Positions 55,133 through 64,000 of a DNA stretch of 64,000 bases are shown here, one piece after another. The stretch comes from Panicum virgatum (lineage: Eukaryota > Streptophyta > Magnoliopsida > Poales > Poaceae). The notes under the pieces are model-generated. The model was given only the letters and a program-made list of their open reading frames with translations. It made no database searches and was not told the origin of the DNA. Both the position numbers and the translations under genes were made by a program. The stretch is taken from NCBI RefSeq assembly GCF_016808335.1, contig NC_053149.1, forward strand, positions 34,828,078 to 34,892,077. Reading direction: 5' to 3'. Positions within the stretch are counted from its first letter, which is position 1. Each line of letters opens with the position of its first letter.

Positions 55133-56203
55133 TGTTGAGTTGTGATCCAAAATCAGAGCATAAAGGCAGACTTCGGACTTGGCCTAAATTGACGGTATCA
55201 ATCGCTCAGTTCACGGTATAAGTCGGTCAGCTAACGTCGGTCGATTGACCATATTAGTCGGTCAATTGACGGGTCATATGGATTATGTAATGCATAGCCC
55301 GTTAGGGTTTCATCTCTATAAATACTTCTTGTAAGCCGCCGTTCGGGATAAGAGAATATTGTTGTAAATCTCCGGCGTTGTAACTGCACTCGATATAGTG
55401 AAGATTTGCTGGCTGGCGCCCGTGCTTTTTTCCCTTCCACCTCGGGAGGGTTTTCCACGTTAAATCTCGTGTCCTCTGTGATCGGTTTTGCTTTTCTTCA
55501 TTGTTTCTTTGTCATACGTTTGTAACAAGTGGTACCAGAGCTTTGGTTTCACATTAGGGCTTCGCGATGGTGTTGATGAAGTATGATCTACCGCTGTTAG
55601 ACTTCAAATGAGGTTCTCGCTGTGGCAAGTCAAGATGAGGGCTATTCTGGTGCAAACAAATGATCTTGATGAGGCGTTGGAAGCTTTCGGGAAGAAGAAG
55701 AAGGCTGAGTGGACCGATGAGGAGAAGCGCAAGGACCATAAGGCTCTATCCCTAATTCAGCTTCATCTATCTAATGATATTCTGCAAGAAGTCCTATAGG
55801 AAAAGACTGCTGTAGAATTATGGCTGAAACTGGAAGCGATCTGCATGTCGAAGGATCTTACCAGTAAGATGCATATGAAATTGAAGTTGTTCACACTTAA
55901 GATGCAGGAGGGGTGATTTGGTTCTGAGTCACCTATCTGTCTTCAAGGAGATTGTTGCCGACCTAGTGTCGATGGAGGTTAATTATGATGATGAGGACTT
56001 AGGTCTTCTCTTGTTATGCTCTTTGCCCAGTTCGTATGCAAGTTTTCGTGACACCATACTTTTAATCCATGATGAACTAACCCTTGCTGAAGTTTGTGAG
56101 GCACCCCAGTCCAGGGAGAAGATAAAAGGCATGGTGCAGGCTGATGGATCGTCCTCAAGGGGGCGACACTTTTGCATGTTAGAGGCAGATCAGAGCATAG
56201 ATC
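55133..56203 (+). mobile_element. 5' fragment of a Ty1/copia element
   Basis: A likely LTR (55133-55527, TGTTGAGTTG to GTTTGTAACA) is followed by a primer-binding site, TGGTACCAGAGC (55530-55541), one base from the initiator-Met type TGGTATCAGAGC, and by gag. The element stops abruptly where the gypsy LTR begins at 56204. The left LTR border is judged from sequence only; no target duplication can be tested because the right end is missing. Confidence 0.7.
55567..56203 (+). pseudogene. copia gag (UBN2-type), truncated
   Basis: It starts MVLMKYDLPLLD at 55567. After an early frame break it continues FSLWQVKMRAILVQ and LSLIQLHLSND, then, past a TAG at 55797-55799, TAVELWLKLEAICMSKDLTS. A further shift leads to ICLQ and SLPSSYASFRDTIL. 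This is the usual copia gag layout. No zinc knuckle remains before the truncation. Confidence 0.75.
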
Positions 56204-56650
56204 TGTTGACGTGAAATGATCACACACCAAAGCCCGAGGGCCCCGTACGCCAAGCTCAGACTGCACTTGATTCAAGCCAAGGCGTGCCAGTCAATTTGAC
56301 CTGTAAATTGACAAGGAAATAGCAAACCGTCAAATACGAGAGTGTATCAGCTGGATTTCCAAATAACTCTCATGCGTCGTACCAGCAAGGCTCTGCCGAT
56401 ACAAAAAACGACAGTAGATCGGGTATAAAAAGCGTGTATTAAGAGCGATCTTTAGGGAATCGGCAAGAAGCTGCCGATACTAGTATGCAACTAGACGGCT
56501 AGATCTAAAACTGACACGTGCCAGATAACAATGCACAAACCCACGAATGTATGGATCTAAATAAAGCTAAGCTGATAACCGATCTAATTAGTTTTACAAG
56601 GTTTATCGTGATAACCAGAGAGCTTATAGCCGATTAAACAGATTACTAAG

Positions 56651-58315
56651 TGTTGACGGCCATAAATTCACATTCTAGCCGTTAACTTCTCGGGAATAAC
56701 ATAAGCTTTACACTATGTTCCATTTATATTTTATTTATTTCTCACGAGTTGCACAAGTTTTGGATGAGTTTTGATTTCAGGTGAACATCTACTAAAAATG
56801 GGTAAATTTGGGCAAAAACCCTGGCCGACCGGCCTGGAACTCCTGAAGACAAGGTCCCGGCTTCGATCCAGTGGCAATGTGACACGATCATAATGCCCTA
56901 AGTCGAGGATTGGGTTTCGGTTTGATTAGATGGATCGAAAGGCTTGCACAAAGAACAAATGACCCACAACTCAGTACCAACTTGGGTCCAGGGCAGCGAT
57001 CCACCATCGTGGCAAGATCACAAGAACGCAGAGGGAACGTCGACGCAACGGAGGACCGAGTTGGGCCAGAGGGAGGCCGGCCGGCCTGCAACTATCAGCA
57101 TTCGGGCCATGCAACAAATACCGACTTAAGGAAGCAATCAGGGACGTCTGTGCAAAGGCGGTGGCCAGATGGCCGCACCCCCAGACCAGCCTAGGGGAGG
57201 CCGGCCGACCCCACCTTGCAGCCTCTCGCGCCCCGGCTTCGTGTGGAAGACAAGCACACCGACCTTACCTGCTTACAACTGACACTACGGGGATTAACTG
57301 CCAAGAACCGACCTCGAAAGGCTATAAATAGAGGCACCATCCATCACTTCAACACACACCATTGGAGCTCTTCTCTCTTCACTTGTACTTTCTAGATTAG
57401 GTTAGTAGCTTGGGAGTTAGAGTCGAGTCGAGCTCGCTTGGGATTCCGGAGTCGTCGGAAGTCTAGTATAGCTCTTGTATCTTTCTTTTGACTTTATCAA
57501 TATAAGTTATCTTCTTTACTTTTTCGAGTCAGCTTTGCTTTTCGCTGTCTTTTATTTACTCGAGTCTGAGTGTCCAGCTCGAGCGCGGAAGTTTTCCTTT
57601 AGTTTAGGCTAAGTTATCTTTCTAAGTGATCGGGATCTTATCTTACGGGTTTTCTCGCCCGGAATAGAGTATCTCAAGTTAGTGCTCTAGGTTGAGGGGG
57701 ATTTCTCTCGAAGGCCTCGAGAGAAATCCTAACACCGAGTGCGGACGTGGTGTCTGACCTTAGTGTTAGCTAGAAAGTGTGTTCTACCCCACGGAACAGT
57801 TGTGCTAGTCGGTAGGTGGTGACAGCCCTATCCGTCCTTTGTAGTCCACTACGTTCGGGTGTTTTCATAGTAGTAGTGCAGGTTGCTGTTGGACTCCCCT
57901 TTCATCCCTTTCTGAAGTCCTTCCTCTTCCAGCCGCCGAAGTAAGCTCTGCTTTCCCGAGAACTAGTTAGGTATTTAGTCTGATCTAGAGAGACTAGCTC
58001 GATAGTTCAAAAGTGTATCAGGTGTCTTATCTCGCTCGTTGTCCTCCCAGCTGCTACCTCTCTAAGGAGTTGAACCTCCGTGTGTCACTCGGTCATCACC
58101 TGGCCATTTATCTTACTTATCTATCTGCCTTACCCCCGTCTAGTCAGTCGGCTGATCAAGCTAGTACGGTTATCACTCAATTTACGATATTCTTTATCAT
58201 AGTGCTTCCTTGAGGAAAAATACGATACTCTGGAATACTCCAAGGTGAAGTGCTACAATGGTGATTATGTACGCTTGTAGAATATATATTTTATCAGGCT
58301 TAAGAAATGCCAACA
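56651..58315 (+). mobile_element. solo LTR (1,665 bp) inside the gypsy LTR
   Basis: It starts TGTTGACGGCC and ends AATGCCAACA. Flanking pentamers are CTAAG (56646-56650) and CTAAA (58316-58320), a target duplication with one change. TATAAATA at 57323-57330 is the LTR promoter. It is a relative of the outer solo LTR at 40931-53615. No internal region. Confidence 0.82.
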
Positions 58316-59128
58316 CTAAACCGGATAAATTGTGAATAGATCTAAATGAGAAAATAGCGATGCGCCCGAGATCAAAGCTTAGATAAATTAGATAACTTTT
58401 GAATAGATCTGAACAAAGCCACAGTGATGTGCCCGGAAGCTAAAGCTCAGATTTCCTCGATAAATGAATACTTACTAGCAAACCAAGTCGCTCGAATGTG
58501 AGGCATCCTTGATCAGCTTAAAAGAACTCACGAAAAAGAAAAAGGATGGCGAAGCCGCCGATGAAAAAGTAAATTGCAAGTAAAGTCCTAGCCGGGGGCT
58601 CATATTTATACCCGACGCTAACAAAGTCCTAGCCGATCACGGTAAAACACGATTCTAACTACCTTTAAACAAAATAATCTCCTGCCAAACCGAAGCCAAA
58701 ATATCTGGTCAGCTCTGCCTTCCTCTGGTCAATAGGATTTCTATCGGCGATGTACGATCACCCTGCCAAACCCAGAGTTCGCGCTAAACAAAACCTTTTC
58801 TCCTCTGCAACACTCTTCCTTGACACGTGTTAAAATTTGGTGTCAACACATGCCCCCCAATTTTGGAGTAAAATGTCCTTTTTACTTTGAAATTAATCTT
58901 TGCCATGATTACGCTGTCGAACGGTCTTCTCATTACTGCCGCCTCGCTTCCCGTGCAGGCGGTGAACCAAAATCTCTTCTTTGCCCTTCACCTTTCATTT
59001 CCCCATCCACACAATGGGAATTTGCCGATTCACCTTCTGTCTTTTTACCCACACGCTCCTCTCAATTAAATCTAGGGGTAAAAGCCGTACCAGTGCGCCG
59101 CGACCAATTCATCTACTCCACTTTGAGC

Positions 59129-59136
59129 TATAAATA
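59129..59136 (+). promoter_or_regulatory. TATA box of antisense gene
   Basis: TATAAATA lies 105 bp before the ATG at 59234, on the strand opposite to the gypsy element. Confidence 0.6.
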
Positions 59137-59233
59137 GCCCCCAATCGGCATAGTAGTTTCTTCATCGGCCATAGCTTTCTTTGCCTCCTTCTTCCTCTAG
59201 CCCAAAAAAACCCCAGTCTCCTATTTCCAGTAG

Positions 59234-59878
59234 ATGGCGAGCAACAAGCGCGCCGGCGAGGGCTCCTCCGATGCTCCTCCGCCGCTCCATCTCCGTCACG
59301 GGTAATGTACCTTTCTTCTCTTACCAATGCTGTACTTCAGATCAAATCTCTGATTGGTTCTTGGTCTCTGCAGGGACATCAACGCCGAGCTCCCCGCCAA
59401 CTTCCACACCCTGGACGAGGGTACCCAAGGGCTCATCCGCGACCTCCTCCGCGAGCGGGACGAGGCCCGCCGCCAGCTCGATGCGGCACAGACCAACGGG
59501 GTCGTCAGCCACAGCCAGCTCTCCGCTGCCGACACCAGTGTCGCCAGTAAGTTTTCTCGCCATAGTACTTTTCATCGACTGCCCAAGTTTCTTGCTTCAA
59601 ATCCTCCTCTTCTTTCAGATATGAAGTCGCAGGTCCAGACCCTCCTCGATGCTGCTCGAGTTGCCATAGACTCGGTCAATGCTCGGGGGAGCACTGTCGC
59701 CGCGTGCCTGCGGAATATCCCCAGCCGCGTCACGGAGGTCGCCGGCCATGGAGCCCATGAGGGCGCTGCCAGGGCCATCGCCGTGGTGTGGACCATGTCC
59801 GGGGCGGACTTTCGGCAGTGGCAGCCGGTCTTCCCCCGAGTGGGGCGCAGCACGGGAGGACTTCGAGGAGCTTGTTGA
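59234..59878 (+). CDS. antisense three-exon gene of a gypsy element, unknown function
   Basis: Exons 59234-59301, 59374-59546 and 59619-59878 join in frame across two introns of about 72 bp with GT...AG borders (GTAATG...CTCTGCAG and GTAAGT...TTTCAG). The product is 166 residues: it starts MASNKRAGEGSSD, has a charged, likely helical segment (LIRDLLRERDEARRQLDAA) and an Ala/Gly/His-rich part (VAGHGAHEGAARA). A TATAAATA lies upstream and AATAAA downstream (60006-60011). The final 15 or so residues look out of frame. After a run of five C near 59831-59835 the neighbouring frame gives an acidic tail (REDFEELVDDLISIVAD) that ends at 59969, so one extra C probably shortened the protein. I do not recognise the family with certainty. 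Confidence 0.6.
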
Positions 59879-60005
59879 CGACCTCATCAGCATCGTCGCC
59901 GACGCCATCGTCGACGATGTTAGCCTAAACGGGGTTGTCAGCAACATCTTCGGCGAGGAGTCAGATTAGGTTGTAGCGATGTAACAGCCTATCTGGCTTC
60001 TTGTA

Positions 60006-60011
60006 AATAAA
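60006..60011 (+). terminator. polyadenylation signal of antisense gene
   Basis: AATAAA lies 128 bp after the observed stop codon and 37 bp after the alternative stop at 59969. Confidence 0.45.
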
Positions 60012-60363
60012 ATTAATGGATGGGCCTCCTCCCCCCCTTTTGCCTTTGCCTTTGTCTTGCTCTGATTTTCTTCAAATTTTTCTCACATTAATCTGTGACC
60101 GTCACATGAATCGAACTCACGTGCTTCTCTACAATCAGAATCAGAAAACCAAACACAAAGAACTCTGACAAAGAGAAACTTCACACCACATCTGAACAGC
60201 ATATTGGGTGTGTTTTTTGCATTAAGGGCGATATATATCATATCGGTCACAAAAACATTTGAACGCGTCTATGCCACGATCAAACCTTTCTTATTTTTAT
60301 GCTGAAGGCGATACTTCTCTGTATCGGCTTTATTTAAAACCAACTGATCTTTTGTGCAATCTG

Positions 60364-60562
60364 CTATGCCTCTACCCATACACTTGGGTAATACTTTTTC
60401 AGATATTTTCCATTAAGCGCACTGAAAAATTCTTCTCCTTCCAATGTTTCCAAAATGTATGCATTTCCTAGAACACACCAGCTAATCTTATATGGCCCTT
60501 CCCAGGTTGGGGACCACTTGACGAATTTGGGATCATTGGTTCCTATTGGCAAAATCAATTTC
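60364..60562 (-). pseudogene. gypsy integrase C-terminal end
   Basis: The minus-strand frame reads KWSPTWEGPYKI, then NGKYLKKYYPSVW, and stops at 60364-60366. This is the conserved tail of gypsy integrase (P-x-W-E-G-P-Y ... L-K-K-Y-Y). It is cut at 60562 by the next insertion. Confidence 0.8.
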
Positions 60563-60839
60563 CACTACAAAAAAATCTGTTGATCCATGATGATTAAATT
60601 TCGTCACAGATTACTAAAAACCGTCATAAAACAGTATCTATGACGATCTCAAATTGTGTCATGTATTGAGAGTCATAGATCACACCTCGTGATGTTCCTT
60701 AAAATTTCGTCATGGATTGCTTGATCTATGACGTTTTGAAACCGTCATAGAATGTCCTCGGGCCCCCAAAGCCCAACCCAAGTCCGTTTTCTATGACAAA
60801 AATAAACATTACAAACAGTATAATTTTTGTCACAGATTC

Positions 60840-61010
60840 AATTGCCATGTCACACATTGATGACATGGAGGATGACATGGCTGGTGACTTAGCGATGACA
60901 TGGATAACAATGATGATGTGTAAATTGATGTGGTCAATGACATGGCTGCTGACATGACAATGACATGGAATGTGGTGCTGACATGGCAAGTGACGTGGCG
61001 AGTGACATCA
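60840..61010. repeat. GATGACATGG short-repeat cluster
   Basis: GATGACATGG-like decamers recur about ten times with small changes (TGACATGGC, TGACGTGGCG). Confidence 0.75.
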
Positions 61011-61029
61011 ACCTTGCAGCCCATTTTTG

Positions 61030-62800
61030 AACGGGCCCAATTCAGATGGGCCTGATTTCAGCCCAACATTTAATACTAGCTAACCAGATCTAGTTTTATA
61101 CACAGCCCATTTACCAAAATAAAAGTTCTAGCCCAAAAGTCACAATAAGCAATTACAGCCAAATTATAACCTCATATCAACAATGTAAGCATCCAGCATC
61201 ATGACACCAGAATAATAGATCTCATACAGTTTTTTTCCATGTATCAAAACTAGCAGTCTAGCATTGCAGAATCAAAGACAACAAAATACACCAGAAACAA
61301 CAAAAGATAGGTTTCGTTAAGAGTATGAACCACCAATAGCAACTAAGGAAGCAAATAATTCTTTTTCACCACCTATCTGCGAGGCACAAATATAGGTTGT
61401 GGCAGCACATTTGGCTACTAATGATTTCTTCACTGCGAGGCTTCTCTTCTATTCTAACGGCCAATTCTTTAACCCTTTAAATCACCTGCAGAAATTAATG
61501 GCAATGCATAGTTAATTTTTGAGAATTGCAGATAATCCAAATGATTAGCTGCTCAAAAGAAAGATGGTAGTTACAAACATACATGTCTCTTCAAAGTAAA
61601 TCTGATTACTACAATGTGGAAGGCCACAAAGCTCGACCAAGCTGTGGCACAGGAAAATGAAAATGAGAAACAAGCAAATTAAGAAAGAAATAAGCAATTT
61701 AAGAAAAGGAGATGCTCACAAGATTTTAGAAATTCACATGGGAAAGTTAAAAATTAACAAAGCCGTGCAGCTCTCTGATCCAGCTTTAACATGTAATAGT
61801 AATCAATTAAAAAAATAATCCCCGGAGACAAGCAGTTCTCAGTACATATCTAAAGCAAGAGCTGAAAAAAGTGAAATGGGGCAAAACAAACTAGACTATT
61901 TGTCTTGGAAGTCCGTTGAATTTCTAGCACGAACTATCCTGTTATATCGGAGGACACCAAAAAAGAGTTGCATAAAACGAAAATGAGTTATAACAAGATG
62001 CTGTGTTTTGGAACTGACAGAAGCATTGTCTTAGTAGCTAATGCATTACATTGCACCTCGTAACATGTTCGAACTTGTATGCACCTCAAATTTGGATACC
62101 ACCAAATGTTGACCATAGCACTGAAAAATATGAAGTTACATTGCCAATTGTTATACAAAATACATACTTTCAAATCTCTATTTAGTTGGAGTAAAACATG
62201 TTATATTGAAGTTTCATTAGATTTTGCAAAAATTAGGGTATACATTGTTCACAAAAGGGATGCATCTCTCACATTGTTTCATATAACTCACCTCAAGCTT
62301 TGAAGTTTATACACCCAAAGTTTTTTTTATTCATGTATACCTCAGATTTGGGTTAACATTTGTTGATTTACTTGCCACTTGTTGTGCAAAAGAAGTTATT
62401 TTCTATTTTCAAATATCTAATTTTTTTTTGTGAAATTCAAATATCTAATTAACACAACCTTGTGAAGTAAATTGCAAAACTATTTATCTTATAGCTCCCA
62501 ATACAATTTTTACATGTAATAGACAACATCTAAGTTGCCACTTAGGAGTACATGTAATAATTTTATGGATGTTTAAGTTTGAAATAAAAGTTTCATTAGA
62601 TTTTATATACCTCATAATATTTTTGAACTCATGTGCACCTAAAATGTGTGCCCAACCTTACCTTTACCTTCATATCAACAAGTCTGAGTTTACTTTTCCA
62701 CTTGTTATGTAAAAAAGAACCATCAAATTTAGAGTTCTTATAAGAGATAAATGCCAATTTTAATTTTGGAATCAAAGATAAATTATAGAATATATATATA
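61030..62800. other. AT-rich stretch, no gene
   Basis: Short chance frames only. Phrases such as CTCGTAACATGTTCGAAC / CTCATAATATTTTTGAAC and CATTAGATTTT occur twice in diverged form, hinting at old internal duplication. Confidence 0.4.
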
Positions 62801-63059
62801 TTTTGCTCTTCAGAATTTTAGCTGGGCTCGGACGGAGTCGCGCGCTGCGCAGCCAGGCGCTCGGCAGCCCAGCGGCAGGTCGGCTCGGAGCTCCCAGCCC
62901 AGCGAGCACAGGGCACGGGGCCCAGGTGGACCGCAGGCTGCTACAGGCCAATCAGAGGCCGAAGGCATGCTGCAGGAACGAGCTGGGCTCGGCCCAAGAG
63001 CTGGTGGGGGGGGGGGGGGGAAATTGCTGCGTGATTTGAATGTTAATTAAAATTAAATA

Positions 63060-63150
63060 ATCAAGCTTGGCACAACCAGTGAGGCGACTCATAGTTAGGT
63101 GTGCTCGACTCAAACCCGCAGGTGCAATGTTCGAAACCCTTTATCGCAGC
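63060..63150 (+). other. tRNA-like module (weak)
   Basis: An A-box-like CCAGTGAGGCGACTC is followed by a B-box-like ATGTTCGAAACCC. Weaker than the modules at 3650 and 14405; not a tRNA gene. Confidence 0.25.
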
Positions 63151-63189
63151 TTCCTGGGTTGTTATTTGACCAAATGTAGGTTAGTTTTT

Positions 63190-64000
63190 CTTCGTCTATC
63201 AATCCCCGCTCCACCGATCGTGCCTCTGATTTCGTCGTCCTGGCCTCGGGCCAATCCCCATCGTCCAATCGCCCCCCGGTCATCCCGCGCTTCCGCCCGC
63301 CCGCGAATCAGGCCGCGAGGTCATCACCTCATTGCTTGTCCGCCGTCGCTCTGGCCTCCTCGTCGCGCTTGCCGTTGCCGAGGATGCGGCCAGCCTCCAT
63401 CCTCCACGGCCCTCCACCTCTCAGGCATCGTCTCCGCCCCCATGCGCCCTGTTGAGGACGTGGCCCACCTCCACCCTCCATTGGCCCGAGCCCTGATCCC
63501 CCTCGATCCCCGCCTCTGTCTCGGCCAGATCTGGGGCGCCGCCTCGGGCGCCAGATCCCGCCTCCCTGCGCCTAGCGGTTCCGGTGCCGAACGCCAACTT
63601 GGCGCCCCAGAAGCGGTGCCAGCGCGGCGACAGTGGCGGAGGTGGTTCGTCCAACGCCGCGGGGGACTCCGGGGACGCGGTCATGGCGCGGTGGCAGCAG
63701 TCCAGACTGTAGTCAACGCGGCTGCCGAAGCACGAACAGGTGCTGCGCAACAGCCGGAGATGCCTCAGGCGGAGGGGCGAACTGGCGAAGGAAGCTGCTG
63801 TGGTCCGTGGCATGGAGCCCAAGATCCCGCACGGAGATGGTGGGAGCTCCTCCAGCTGCAGAAGCAGCAGGCGTCGTCGGGGTTCGACTCGCCGGCGGCG
63901 ACTGCGCTGACCAGTGGGTCCATCGGCCTCCTTGATGCCTGCCCTGCCTCCACACCCTCGACGGCAGGTGAGGATTTCATGCCCGTTAGAATCCCTTTCC
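63190..64000. other. GC-rich end of window, no gene supported
   Basis: Overlapping frames on both strands (63421-63822 minus and 63633-63935 plus) are Arg/Ala/Pro/Ser-rich. A real first exon running off the window cannot be excluded, but nothing recognisable is encoded. Confidence 0.35.

Larger units (their letters stand above)
56204..60562 (-). mobile_element. 3' part of a Ty3/gypsy element with antisense gene
   Basis: Read on the minus strand: integrase C-terminal domain (60562-60364), antisense gene region (59234-59969), polypurine tract (TTGGGGGGCATG at about 58849-58860) and 3' LTR (58848 to 56204). The LTR starts TGTTGACACC on the minus strand and ends at TGTTGACGTG on the plus strand; without the solo LTR inserted at 56651-58315 it is about 980 bp. 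The rest of the element lies beyond the CACTA-type insertion at 60563 and probably outside the window. Confidence 0.72.
60563..64000. mobile_element. left end of a CACTA-type element; right end not seen
   Basis: CACTACAAAAAAATCTG at 60563 is a CACTA terminus of the CACTACAA type. It is followed to about 60830 by many copies of CGTCATAGA / TCTATGACG, the sort of subterminal repeat found in such elements. No matching TTTGTAGTG end is found before 64000, so the element either continues past the window or is truncated; its extent is a guess. Inside there is no transposase-like frame. The content is a GATGACATGG repeat cluster (about 60840-61010), AT-rich sequence (61060-62800), a GC-rich patch with a run of 15 G (63006-63020), a tRNA-like stretch and a GC-rich end (63190-64000). 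Confidence 0.5.

Noticed and set aside
63421..63935. Overlapping frames of 133 and 100 residues on opposite strands
   Set aside because: Composition-driven; no domain. A gene starting beyond the window cannot be judged.

Overview
This is nuclear DNA of a grass (Poaceae); I cannot name the genus. The evidence is two intronless, GC-rich plant 3-ketoacyl-CoA synthase (KCS) genes in a sea of grass-type transposons: CACTA elements with CACTACTAGAAAA ends, a SINE with a tRNA-like head, LINE fragments, Tat-type Ty3/gypsy elements and a Ty1/copia fragment. I found no rRNA, functional tRNA, CRISPR or bacterial features. Almost everything outside the KCS loci is mobile DNA.

Layout. 1-2024: SINE remnant, a 562-bp CACTA derivative and the KCS1 promoter. 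2025-3512: KCS1, an intact frame, but with Asp in place of the conserved catalytic His. 3536-4035: a 500-bp CACTA derivative with a perfect CAG target duplication, 23 bp past the KCS1 stop. 4240-4535: a complete SINE with an 11-bp target duplication. 4547-8229: no recognisable gene. 8230-19278: an 11-kb CACTA element (TAA target duplication) holding a decayed TNP2 transposase and a decayed Transposase_24/Ulp1-protease gene, both on the minus strand, with a second copy of the subterminal/promoter block between them. 19279-21018: repeats and the KCS2 promoter. 21019-22522: KCS2, with all catalytic residues but a 4-bp (CTCC) expansion that shifts the frame. 22985-25560: two LINE fragments, one carrying a 464-bp insertion. 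25771-about 40427: a large noncoding LTR-like sequence split by a 9.4-kb gypsy element that lacks pol (30384-39773, minus). 40931-53615: a Russian-doll nest in which a solo LTR contains a second solo LTR, which contains a full-length gypsy element of the same family (42624-53416). 53657-54568: a small hAT element. 55133-56203: 5' end of a copia element. 56204-60562: 3' part of another gypsy element (minus) whose LTR is split by a solo LTR (56651-58315). 60563-end: the left end of another CACTA-type element.

How it fits together. The two KCS copies look like an old duplication separated by about 17.5 kb, most of it transposon insertions, and each has lost a different essential part. Three gypsy elements each carry an extra gene antisense to gag-pol, placed between pol (or its remains) and the 3' LTR, with its own TATA box. 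In two of them GT-AG introns are readable. The pol-less element, the full-length element and one solo LTR belong to one family, so autonomous, derivative and recombined forms sit within about 23 kb. Target-site duplications give a relative order for most insertions.
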